Positions 1-8,584 of a stretch of 64,000 nucleotides of DNA are shown here, piece after piece. A model generated the notes under the pieces. That model saw only the letters and a program-made list of their open reading frames with translations. It had not been told where the DNA came from and made no database searches. Numbering within the stretch: the stretch's first letter is position 1; the number at the start of each line of letters is the position of its first letter. The DNA lies in contig JBBQMG010000004.1 of the NCBI GenBank assembly GCA_038328705.1, positions 7,629 through 71,628 on the forward strand. Direction: 5' to 3'. Position numbers and translations under genes: made by a program. Origin of the DNA: UBA668 sp038328705 (GTDB lineage: Bacteria; Actinomycetota; Acidimicrobiia; Acidimicrobiales; Ilumatobacteraceae).

Positions 1-63
1 ATTGCCAGCAGTTTGACGTTGCTGCGCGCACATCTCAGCGCCGGGACAGCGGAGGTGAGCTGA
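1..63 (+). CDS. C-terminal end of an upstream gene (partial)
   Basis: Frame 1 is open from the window edge and ends at TGA 61-63, giving a 20-residue tail. Fifteen of the 20 codons end in G or C, which fits coding sequence here. The stop overlaps the ATG at 63 by one base (TGATG), and a good Shine-Dalgarno (GGAGGTGA at 50-57) lies inside this tail, as expected where one gene feeds the next. Because the downstream ATPase is anti-sigma-like, the missing gene could be its antagonist or phosphatase, but nothing in 20 residues shows this. Confidence 0.35.
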   Translation: MASSLTLLRAHLSAGTAEVS

Positions 64-164
64 TGACGTGTCTCAGCGATCGGCTCGAGGGGTACACCCG
101 CCACATGACTGACGTGGGTGGCTGCGAAGGTGCGGCCCGCCTCGAATGCGTGCGACCACGATGA
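63..164 (+). CDS. Possible small coupled ORF (33 aa)
   Basis: An ATG-started frame of 33 codons follows a strong Shine-Dalgarno (GGAGGTGA, 5 bases before the ATG). Its stop overlaps the ATG at 161 of the ATPase gene as ATGA. The protein (starting MTCLSDRLEGYTRHM) has three cysteines and no recognisable domain or membrane segment. It could be a true small protein, a translated leader that couples translation into the ATPase, or chance. About 23 of 33 codons end in G/C, which is weaker than in neighbouring genes. Confidence 0.35.
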   Translation: MTCLSDRLEGYTRHMTDVGGCEGAARLECVRPR

Positions 165-568
165 ACGCTCCGGTTGACCTGCTGCTGCGGTCCTATCCCT
201 CGACGCCCCCCACCGCGCGAGCTGCGAGAAACTTCGTCGTTGCTCAACTGCGCCGCGCGGCCGCGAGCGAAGACGCCGTTGCTGACTTCGAACTGATTGT
301 CAGCGAACTGGTCACCAACTCGGTGCAGTACGGCAACGGCGCAGAGATTGTGGTCGGGGTAGACGCTGTGACGGGCGATTGGTACACGGTCTCCATTTCC
401 AGCGGGGTCGATGGGGCATTACCGCCGCTCGACCCAACCTCGTGGACGGTGGCTGATGCTGAGATGCGGTCTGGGCGGGGATTGGGCATTGTCCACTCCC
501 TTGCTGACGACATTTCAGTGGCCGTCAACGACGGCCGGCTGGTCATCGTCTGCCGCCGCCGCCGCTAG
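161..568 (+). CDS. Anti-sigma-factor-like ATP-binding protein (RsbW/HATPase_c_2 family)
   Basis: A 135-residue single-domain GHKL ATPase of the RsbW/SpoIIAB type. These small cytoplasmic kinases bind a sigma factor or phosphorylate an anti-anti-sigma (STAS) protein. The N box is visible as IVSELVTNSVQYG (about residues 46-58) and the G2 box as GRGLGIV near residue 107. The G1 region reads VSISSGVDG and lacks the usual conserved aspartate, so ATP binding may be weakened. I chose ATG 161 over the in-frame ATG 146 because 161 overlaps the preceding stop as ATGA, and the length then matches the family. A strong hairpin follows the stop. The partner sigma factor is not in view. Confidence 0.82.
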   Translation: MNAPVDLLLRSYPSTPPTARAARNFVVAQLRRAAASEDAVADFELIVSELVTNSVQYGNGAEIVVGVDAVTGDWYTVSISSGVDGALPPLDPTSWTVADAEMRSGRGLGIVHSLADDISVAVNDGRLVIVCRRRR

Positions 569-586
569 GAATGTCTCCGGTAACGC

Positions 587-622
587 GAATCAGCCGGCGT
601 CCGAAAGGTCGCCGGCTGATTC
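587..622. terminator. Bidirectional hairpin terminator
   Basis: A perfect 13-bp inverted repeat (GAATCAGCCGGCG and its complement) around a 10-base loop lies between the convergent ATPase and CsbD-like genes. There is no long T tract. The position and stem strength suggest it ends both transcripts. Confidence 0.75.
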
Positions 623-643
623 ACGTGCAGGGCACGAAGCAGG

Positions 644-1183
644 TCAGTGCTTGTTGACCCGGTCCTTGACGGCATCGATGCCGTCTTCGATCTTGTCGCG
701 AACCTTGTCCAGGCCGTCCTTGGCACTTGCGGCGGCCCTGTCGTTCTTGCCTTCGCGCTTGAGATCGTCGTTGTCCGTGAGGGCACCGGCGGCTTCCTTG
801 ATGCGACCCTTGACTTCGTCTGGCTGAGCTGATGCCATGGTTCCGTTCCTTTCGGGTGTCATTGCTGACGATGGCGGGGGGTTGCCATCGCTGCCTTCCA
901 GTACCCCGCCCTTTTGGCGGTCAAACATCTTTCGCTGCACCAGAACCGCAAGCACAGCGACGGCACCGATACCGCCCATCACCAACAAGGCGCGACCGGC
1001 GTTGGAGCCCGACCTGCCGCCGCGAGCGGCGCGCGCCATTCGACGGGCGCGGCCAGAGGTGGTGGCGGCGGCCGCGCTGACCGCGTGCGAGACCTCCTGC
1101 AGCAGGTGGCTGGCGGCTTCCACTCCGCTTGCCGTAGCGGTACCCATCGTGTCCACGAGATGCGTGGGAACTGCGAGTGTCAT
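644..1183 (-). CDS. Membrane-anchored CsbD-like stress protein
   Basis: A 179-residue frame with two parts. Residues 1-115 hold an alanine-rich amphipathic stretch and one membrane helix (about 66-84), followed by a Gly/Pro-rich spacer. Residues 116-179 are a complete CsbD domain (MASAQPDEVKGRIKEAAGAL, then Lys/Asp-rich helices ending DAVKDRVNKH). CsbD proteins are normally free 60-70 residue general-stress proteins of unknown biochemistry. The internal ATG at 838 has its own good ribosome-binding site (847-852), so a free 64-residue CsbD may also be made. The frame is unbroken across the junction. A CsbD gene next to an anti-sigma-like ATPase fits a general stress regulon. Confidence 0.72.
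   Translation of the reverse strand: MTLAVPTHLVDTMGTATASGVEAASHLLQEVSHAVSAAAATTSGRARRMARAARGGRSGSNAGRALLVMGGIGAVAVLAVLVQRKMFDRQKGGVLEGSDGNPPPSSAMTPERNGTMASAQPDEVKGRIKEAAGALTDNDDLKREGKNDRAAASAKDGLDKVRDKIEDGIDAVKDRVNKH
847..852 (-). promoter_or_regulatory. Internal ribosome-binding site for the CsbD domain
   Basis: AAAGGA on the minus strand lies 8 bases before the ATG at 838, which begins the CsbD domain inside the longer frame. This spacing is optimal and suggests independent initiation of a 64-residue CsbD protein. Confidence 0.5.
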
Positions 1184-1296
1184 GGTCTCTTCTCCTGCGT
1201 TGGTGAGTAGTCACACACCGAGCTCAGCTGAGCGCGGCGGCACCTTGCCCGTACCCCTCCTCGCCCGATCCGAAACGCCGTTCCGTTCGTTCAGCG

Positions 1297-3588
<2,292 letters not shown>

Positions 3589-3595
3589 GCGTGGG

Positions 3596-3668
3596 CTGTT
3601 ACCCAGCCACCAACCTTTCGAAACCAGCTGTCCAGCTTGGTTTCGAGGGCTGGCTGGTGGGGTAACAG
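3596..3668. repeat. Long imperfect inverted repeat between divergent genes
   Basis: The left arm (3596-3630) begins CTGTTACCCAGCCACC and the right arm (3633-3668) reads as its near complement, with about 36-base arms and only 2 bases between them. The outer nine bases and the TCGAAACCA core match exactly, and the remainder has a few substitutions and two single-base indels. It fills almost the whole gap between the YdeP start (3588) and the EEP gene start (3675). It may be a shared operator, or a cruciform/hairpin in both 5' leaders. Confidence 0.8.
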
Positions 3669-3674
3669 TTCGTG

Positions 3675-4805
3675 ATGCCCGCGCGACAGTCTCCACCCCC
3701 CAGCGGAATACCGGGTTATGTGGCTGCTCTGTTGGCTGGGGCGCTGGTGGTGGCGTTACCGCTCGTCGCTCAGCGGGTTGATGGCTCGGCTGACGAGTTC
3801 AGTGACCAGCATTTCGCTTTCCTGCCAGCTGCCGGCTGGGCGGTGTGCGCGGCGCTGGCCGCAGTGATTTGCACCCGCCACCTGCAAATCGCCATGCGGA
3901 GAAGTGTGCAGGTTGGCTCAGGTTTGGCGCTCGCGTACGACGCACTGCCGGTGTTGCTGCTGATCCCGTGGTTGGTCGCAGCGCTCGCCGCATGGAGCGG
4001 GCATCTGCTGTTGATGACGGGCGCGGGGTTGCTGTGCTTGTACCACATCATCCTGCTCGTCCCTCGTTTGACCACTGCTCCGACGCCTAGCTGGGTGCCA
4101 GGTGCGCCAGTGGTCAGCCTTGTCGTGGCGAACGTGTTCGTCGACAATCAGACACCTGCGGAAGCGGCGCAGCAACTGGTGGGTACGGGGGGTGATGTCG
4201 TGGTGATCGTGGAGAGCACGGCGGACTTCATGGCGATCTTCGACGCACAGGGTGGCGCCGATGTCTACCCGAATCGTGTCGTCGACCCCGACGACACGAG
4301 CGACTATGCAGTTGCGATCGTGACCAACCGGGAACTGGGACCGCGCTCGCGGTTCCTCGCCGTTGGACCCCTGAGAGTCGTGGTGGCGGAGATCGCAATG
4401 GACGGCACCAGCCTGATCATCGTGGCTCTCAACCCGATGGCCACTTTGGATTCGGGGGGCCACGAAACCTGGAAGGAGCAGCTGCAGGCGTTGGAAGAGT
4501 TTCTGCCCACCCTGGACGGTCCAGTCGTCATCGCTGGCGATCTGAACAGCACCCGCTATCGACCAGAGTTCGAGCAGGTCATGGCGCTTGGGTACACCGA
4601 TGCCATTGACGCTCTTGGCAAAGGGCTGAGTGCGTCGTTCAAGATCGCGGCACGAAGCGGACTGGGTGGAGTCGTGCGCTTGGATCACGCACTGACCAAC
4701 GCGGATGTTCACGGTGTGTCGGTGACGAACCTGGAGGCATGCGGTAGCGACCACATCCCCTTCCAAGTCGAACTGGCCGTCCGCGTCAACCCACGATCCG
4801 CTTGA
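3675..4805 (+). CDS. Membrane-anchored endonuclease/exonuclease/phosphatase family protein
   Basis: A 376-residue protein. The first 140 residues contain about four hydrophobic helices (roughly 13-32, 45-65, 90-110, 115-135). Residues 150-370 form an EEP domain with the metal-binding and catalytic signatures AGDLNSTRYRPEF, LDHALTN and GSDHIPF (the SDHxP motif). Members cleave phosphodiesters or phosphomonoesters in nucleic acids or lipids; the topology suggests an extracytoplasmic catalytic domain. The start could be GTG 3672 or ATG 3675. Both lie directly at the edge of the inverted repeat, leaving only a G-rich stretch (GGTGGGG) as ribosome-binding site. Substrate unknown. Confidence 0.82.
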   Translation: MPARQSPPPSGIPGYVAALLAGALVVALPLVAQRVDGSADEFSDQHFAFLPAAGWAVCAALAAVICTRHLQIAMRRSVQVGSGLALAYDALPVLLLIPWLVAALAAWSGHLLLMTGAGLLCLYHIILLVPRLTTAPTPSWVPGAPVVSLVVANVFVDNQTPAEAAQQLVGTGGDVVVIVESTADFMAIFDAQGGADVYPNRVVDPDDTSDYAVAIVTNRELGPRSRFLAVGPLRVVVAEIAMDGTSLIIVALNPMATLDSGGHETWKEQLQALEEFLPTLDGPVVIAGDLNSTRYRPEFEQVMALGYTDAIDALGKGLSASFKIAARSGLGGVVRLDHALTNADVHGVSVTNLEACGSDHIPFQVELAVRVNPRSA

Positions 4806-4853
4806 GACGCCGACGCTAGAGACGCCCACGAGCGACGCGAGCGAGCCAGAAAT

Positions 4854-4885
4854 GGGGCGGCGCTGCGGGCACAGTGCGCCGCCCC
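4854..4885 (+). terminator. Hairpin terminator after the EEP gene
   Basis: GGGGCGGCGC and its exact complement GCGCCGCCCC pair as a 10-bp stem around a 12-base loop, about 50 bases past the stop codon. No T-run follows, so it may be a Rho-dependent pause or an mRNA 3'-end stabiliser. The rest of the 267-base gap up to 5072 shows no gene. Confidence 0.65.
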
Positions 4886-5072
4886 AAATCCTGTTTGCAA
4901 CATGCGGGAGGCACGTCTGGGAGAACACTTCCCCACACGGGCGGAACGTACACATCAATTGTCTGCCTTTGTCGAGGTCAGCCGAAATCCGTTTGAGCGA
5001 TCACGGATGAGGGAATAGGCGCACGATGCGACGGGCGTTCGCACTCTGCCGACTGGGAAGAGGAGCAATTTG

Positions 5073-5957
5073 ATGACAGACGTGGTCGTGGTAGCCAACA
5101 CCGAGAAGATCCCGAAGAAGGAGGTGCGCGAGCTCGAAGAGTCGCTGGCCGCCGCGGGCTTCGCCAAGGTGAAGATCGTTGTGGTGGAGCATGGAAGCGA
5201 CGCCAAGGCTGCGGCTGCTAAAGCCGTGAAACACGGTGTCGACACCGTTGTCGTATGCGGCGGCGACGGAACCGTGCGTGCCGCGGCCGAGGCACTTGTG
5301 GGTACCCGCGCCGCCTTGGCCGTCGTCCCGCGCGGTACGGCGAATTTGTTCGCGTCAGGGCTTGGTCTGCCCAACGAAATCGATGACGTGGTGGGGCTGA
5401 TCGTCCGCCACGAACGACGCACGATCGACACAGCAACGTGCAACGGCGACACCTTCTGCGTAATGGCTGGCGTGGGGTTCGACGTTCGCATGCTGGACGG
5501 TGCGGAGGACGGCAAGGAGCGAATAGGAACCCTCGCCTACGTTGCCTCGGGAGTGCGCGCTGCGCGTCATCGGACTCTGTTCGCCGCGACGGTCAAGGTC
5601 GACGGGGAAGAGTTCTTCCAAGGCGAAGCCAGCTGTGTGCTCGTCGGCAACGCCGGCCGGCTGAAGGCAGGTATCGAAGCCTTCCCCGGCGCCTCAACGA
5701 CAGATGGAGTGGTGCATGTCGCGATCGTGACCGCCACCGGGCTTCGCCAATGGGGCGGAATCTTGGCCGCGGCAGTCGTGCGTCAGCCGGAGTGGTCCCG
5801 CAATGCTCTCGTGAGCGAAGGCACAGCGATCACAGTGGAGTTCACGAAGAAGCGTCACTTCGAGCTGGACGGCGGTGTGAAGACACGTGCCAAGCGCCTC
5901 GAGTTCAAGGTCCATCCGCTTTCGCTGCACGTTGTTGCACCTGCGGAAGAGGCGTAG
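5073..5957 (+). CDS. Diacylglycerol kinase family lipid kinase
   Basis: A 294-residue lipid kinase of the DAGK_cat/YegS type. It should phosphorylate diacylglycerol or a related lipid using ATP at the inner membrane face. The nucleotide-binding signature VVCGGDGTVRAA is near residues 65-76, followed by VPRGTANLFASGLGLP. The C-terminal half matches the family's beta-sandwich domain. The start is ATG 5073, with GAGGAG upstream; the in-frame TTG at 5070 is less likely. The 3' end overlaps the convergent PAP2 gene by 53 bases. Two PAP2 phosphatases next door could reverse the reaction, suggesting local phosphatidate or isoprenoid-phosphate turnover. Confidence 0.88.
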   Translation: MTDVVVVANTEKIPKKEVRELEESLAAAGFAKVKIVVVEHGSDAKAAAAKAVKHGVDTVVVCGGDGTVRAAAEALVGTRAALAVVPRGTANLFASGLGLPNEIDDVVGLIVRHERRTIDTATCNGDTFCVMAGVGFDVRMLDGAEDGKERIGTLAYVASGVRAARHRTLFAATVKVDGEEFFQGEASCVLVGNAGRLKAGIEAFPGASTTDGVVHVAIVTATGLRQWGGILAAAVVRQPEWSRNALVSEGTAITVEFTKKRHFELDGGVKTRAKRLEFKVHPLSLHVVAPAEEA

Positions 5958-6819
5958 CCGGCAGGACATGACCCTGAGGGTGTTCGCTCAGGGGGTCACC
6001 CAAACGCTGTGCACGGCCACCGAACGCGATTGCGACAGTCGTGAACCAACCCCAACCAATTGCCAGACCAGCGAGCACGTCGGTCAGCCAGTGAACGCCC
6101 AGCAGGGCGCGGCTGGCCGCAACGGAGACTGCAATCAGCGCCGCGCCGCCAGCAAGCGCTGCTCGCGTACGACGGCTCCGATCTCTTCCCAGCACCAACG
6201 CGATGGCGGAGAACGACGCGGAGGCGGCGACTGTGTGACCTGATGGAAATGAGTATCCGTGGGCGGCAACCAACCGCAGTACTGACGGCCGCTCACGCTG
6301 GACGAGTGCCTTCAACGCGTTGCTGAGAGCGAGCTGACCAAGGCCGACCGTTGCCAGAAAGGCAAACACCTCGCGGCTGCGCCGACGGAGATAGTCCGCA
6401 GCCGCAACCGTCGCGAGCGCAGCGATCACGAACACTGAGCTGCCCAATTGGGTTGTCCACCGCAGCACGACAATTGCGCTCGAACTGCTGTGATGCGAAC
6501 CCCACTCGGCGACCCACCCGTCCGCATGCGCGAGCCAGTTGTTGTTGTCGATCAGGCTCAGCAGCGCACCGACGATGAGCGCAACCACGAACAGCACCAG
6601 GAAGCTGGCCGTGAGCAGAAAGCCGCCGGCCGTCTTGCGGTCCATACGTTGGCGCAGAAAGCGGGCCACCTTGGGGCGTCCGATAATTCCCCGGCGCACC
6701 GCCCGCTCTTTGGCGGCGGTGTCCACTGGATCGGCCTGCACTCGTCGCGAAACTGACAAGCCGAAGGCCAGCAGCGCCGCGGTCATGCCGCAGAGAAACA
6801 CCACCAGCGTCAGGTTCAT
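5905..6819 (-). CDS. PAP2-family lipid phosphatase
   Basis: A 304-residue integral membrane phosphatase, last gene of a three-gene operon. All three PAP2 motifs are intact: KALVQRERP (K-x6-RP), PSGHT and SRALLGVHWLTD (SR-x5-H-x3-D). About six membrane helices are visible. The family dephosphorylates phosphatidate or undecaprenyl pyrophosphate on the outer membrane face. The start ATG overlaps the stop of the preceding PAP2 gene as ATGA, so translation is probably coupled. The last 53 bases overlap the convergent lipid kinase gene. Confidence 0.88.
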   Translation of the reverse strand: MNLTLVVFLCGMTAALLAFGLSVSRRVQADPVDTAAKERAVRRGIIGRPKVARFLRQRMDRKTAGGFLLTASFLVLFVVALIVGALLSLIDNNNWLAHADGWVAEWGSHHSSSSAIVVLRWTTQLGSSVFVIAALATVAAADYLRRRSREVFAFLATVGLGQLALSNALKALVQRERPSVLRLVAAHGYSFPSGHTVAASASFSAIALVLGRDRSRRTRAALAGGAALIAVSVAASRALLGVHWLTDVLAGLAIGWGWFTTVAIAFGGRAQRLGDPLSEHPQGHVLPATPLPQVQQRAAKADGP

Positions 6820-7562
6820 CGTGTCGTCGGCTTCATCGTGTCGTCAGGTTGATGGAGTTGCGATAGTTGATCGGCCGCATGCCGCAGAACGAGCGCCGTG
6901 ACCAGTACAGAGGCGCCGCCGAGCAAAGCCCCCATGATGATGTCGGTGAAGTAATGCATACCGCGATACATCCGGGCAAGGCCTACGAGAATCGGCAGTA
7001 ACGCCGCGACTGCAACGGCCGTACACCGCAGCCAGTGTGAGCGTGTCCGCCAGAAGATGACGACGACGATCGCACTGTACGCGGCAGCGGCTGCCATGTG
7101 CCCGGAGGGAAAGCTCGAGCCAACAGGCGAGGAGTCGAGGCGCAGCACATCGGGTCGTGGCCGGTCGACGATGGTGGTGATGGTGATGAAGGACATGGCC
7201 TCGAGCACCAGCGGCACTACGACCATCAATGGTTCCAACCAACGCCGCCACCGAATCAGCATGGCAATTGCAACGATCGCTGTCACGACGACCTTGACCA
7301 CGGTGTCGGCCAGCATCGAGCCGATGAAACTCAGCGAGTTGAGTGTCGGAGTTCGTTGATCGACGAACCAGGTGGCGATTGACTGGTCGAGGTGCAATAG
7401 CCACGTGTCGGACAGTCGACGGGTCAGCAGCCATCCCAGTGCACTCCACGCAACAGCGAAGAGAAGGAAGGCACAGCCGAGTAGCCTAGCTTCGTGACGT
7501 CCAAGCACCCAGGTGCCGCGCAGTCGCGGATGGGTCGGGTCGAGTTGCGTGCTGGCCTTCAT
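6816..7562 (-). CDS. PAP2-family lipid phosphatase, divergent motif 1
   Basis: A 248-residue membrane PAP2 phosphatase. PSGHMAAAAAYS and ARMYRGMHYFTD preserve motifs 2 and 3 (Ala replaces the usual Ser in motif 3). Motif 1 reads ITTIVDRPRPDV and lacks the usual lysine seven residues before RP, a pattern I recognise from actinobacterial PAP2 paralogues. I chose ATG 7562 because it shares one base with the stop of the DUF1206 gene (TGATG); the frame remains open further upstream but there overlaps the DUF1206 gene. Whether it acts on the same lipid as the next PAP2 is unknown. Confidence 0.85.
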   Translation of the reverse strand: MKASTQLDPTHPRLRGTWVLGRHEARLLGCAFLLFAVAWSALGWLLTRRLSDTWLLHLDQSIATWFVDQRTPTLNSLSFIGSMLADTVVKVVVTAIVAIAMLIRWRRWLEPLMVVVPLVLEAMSFITITTIVDRPRPDVLRLDSSPVGSSFPSGHMAAAAAYSAIVVVIFWRTRSHWLRCTAVAVAALLPILVGLARMYRGMHYFTDIIMGALLGGASVLVTALVLRHAADQLSQLHQPDDTMKPTTR

Positions 7563-8416
7563 CACGGTGCCTGCAACCGACGGCGGGTGAACGTCAACAG
7601 GCAGAAAGCGCCGTAGGCCACAAAGCCAGCGCCCACTATGACCACCACGATCACTCCCCATGATTCGGTGGCGACACGTCGCAGTGCTCCATCGAGTCCC
7701 GTTGCTTCGCTGGCGACATACGTGATCGCGGAGCGAACGAGGAAGAACCCCACCAAGCCGAACCCGATACCGCGACCGATCTCGCCGGCTGCGCCGATTC
7801 GTTTGGTCCAACGCAGCCGCGCTGGGGAAAGGCCCCCGAGGTTCAGTTCGTCGTTGACGTCCATCGAGAAGCCCTTCTTCATTCGATAGAGGCCGACGCA
7901 GATGACGATCACTCCGACTACGCCGATGACGAGCCGCCCGGCGGTGTGCGACATGATCGACGCCGAGATGTCGGTCACCTTCGCGTTGCCGTTCTGGTCG
8001 ACGGACGAGTCTCGCGCCAGGGCAAGAGCGCTCGCGGCGAACGTGCTGTACACAATTGCGCTGACGAGGTAGCCAATGCGGTGCACCATGGCCTCACCGT
8101 CGGTGCCGCCCGGCAGTAGCGCAGACACCACACGCCATGCTGCGTAGATCAGCATGCCTGCGGCGAGGAGCCAAAGCAGCGCTGTGCCACCGGCCGACGA
8201 TGCAACGGTTTTGATTGCGCCGGTCGGGCTTGCCTCCCCTTGACCACTGACCGGCGCGTTGGTCCAACCGGATGCCTTGGCAGCAACAGACAGTGCGAGG
8301 AGGCCAGCGACGACGTACACCAGGCCCTTGGCGAACCAGCCGATTCGTCCAACCTTGACCACTGTTGGGTGGTCGGTGCTGAGACGCCGGAGCGGGTTGC
8401 GTGGTGCACCCGTCAT
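7562..8416 (-). CDS. DUF1206 domain-containing membrane protein
   Basis: A 284-residue polytopic membrane protein built of three DUF1206 repeats of about 70 residues, each opening with a Gly/Arg pattern: VGRIGWFAKGLVY (about 22), VHRIGYLVSAIVY (about 110) and TKRIGAAGEIGRGI (about 200). Each repeat has two membrane helices. DUF1206 is common in actinobacteria and cyanobacteria and has no established function. It is the first gene of an operon with two PAP2 phosphatases, which hints at a role in envelope lipid handling. Confidence 0.85.
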   Translation of the reverse strand: MTGAPRNPLRRLSTDHPTVVKVGRIGWFAKGLVYVVAGLLALSVAAKASGWTNAPVSGQGEASPTGAIKTVASSAGGTALLWLLAAGMLIYAAWRVVSALLPGGTDGEAMVHRIGYLVSAIVYSTFAASALALARDSSVDQNGNAKVTDISASIMSHTAGRLVIGVVGVIVICVGLYRMKKGFSMDVNDELNLGGLSPARLRWTKRIGAAGEIGRGIGFGLVGFFLVRSAITYVASEATGLDGALRRVATESWGVIVVVIVGAGFVAYGAFCLLTFTRRRLQAP

Positions 8417-8506
8417 AGGGAGAAGACCGAGTAGTGGGGCATGTCACCCCTGTTCCCCGCAGTCTCCGGTATCAAACCCAAGGCTTCCTCGAGATGGACG
8501 TGCTTC

Positions 8507-8530
8507 CGAGGTAGGGCCACCCCTACCTCG
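8507..8530 (+). promoter_or_regulatory. Perfect inverted repeat upstream of the transporter/two-component operon
   Basis: CGAGGTAGGG and its exact complement CCCTACCTCG flank a 4-base centre, 55 bases before the MMPL start. It looks like an operator. The obvious candidate ligand is the LuxR-type response regulator encoded in the same operon, giving autoregulation; this is inference. Confidence 0.6.
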
Positions 8531-8556
8531 CGAATGCCAGCACGCCCAATGGTGGG

Positions 8557-8573
8557 GAAGCGCGCCGCGCTTC
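8557..8573 (+). promoter_or_regulatory. Short hairpin in the MMPL leader
   Basis: GAAGCGC and GCGCTTC pair perfectly around GCC, ending 11 bases before the start codon. It could act as a second operator half or as an mRNA hairpin limiting ribosome access. Confidence 0.4.
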
Positions 8574-8584
8574 AAGCTGTAGGC

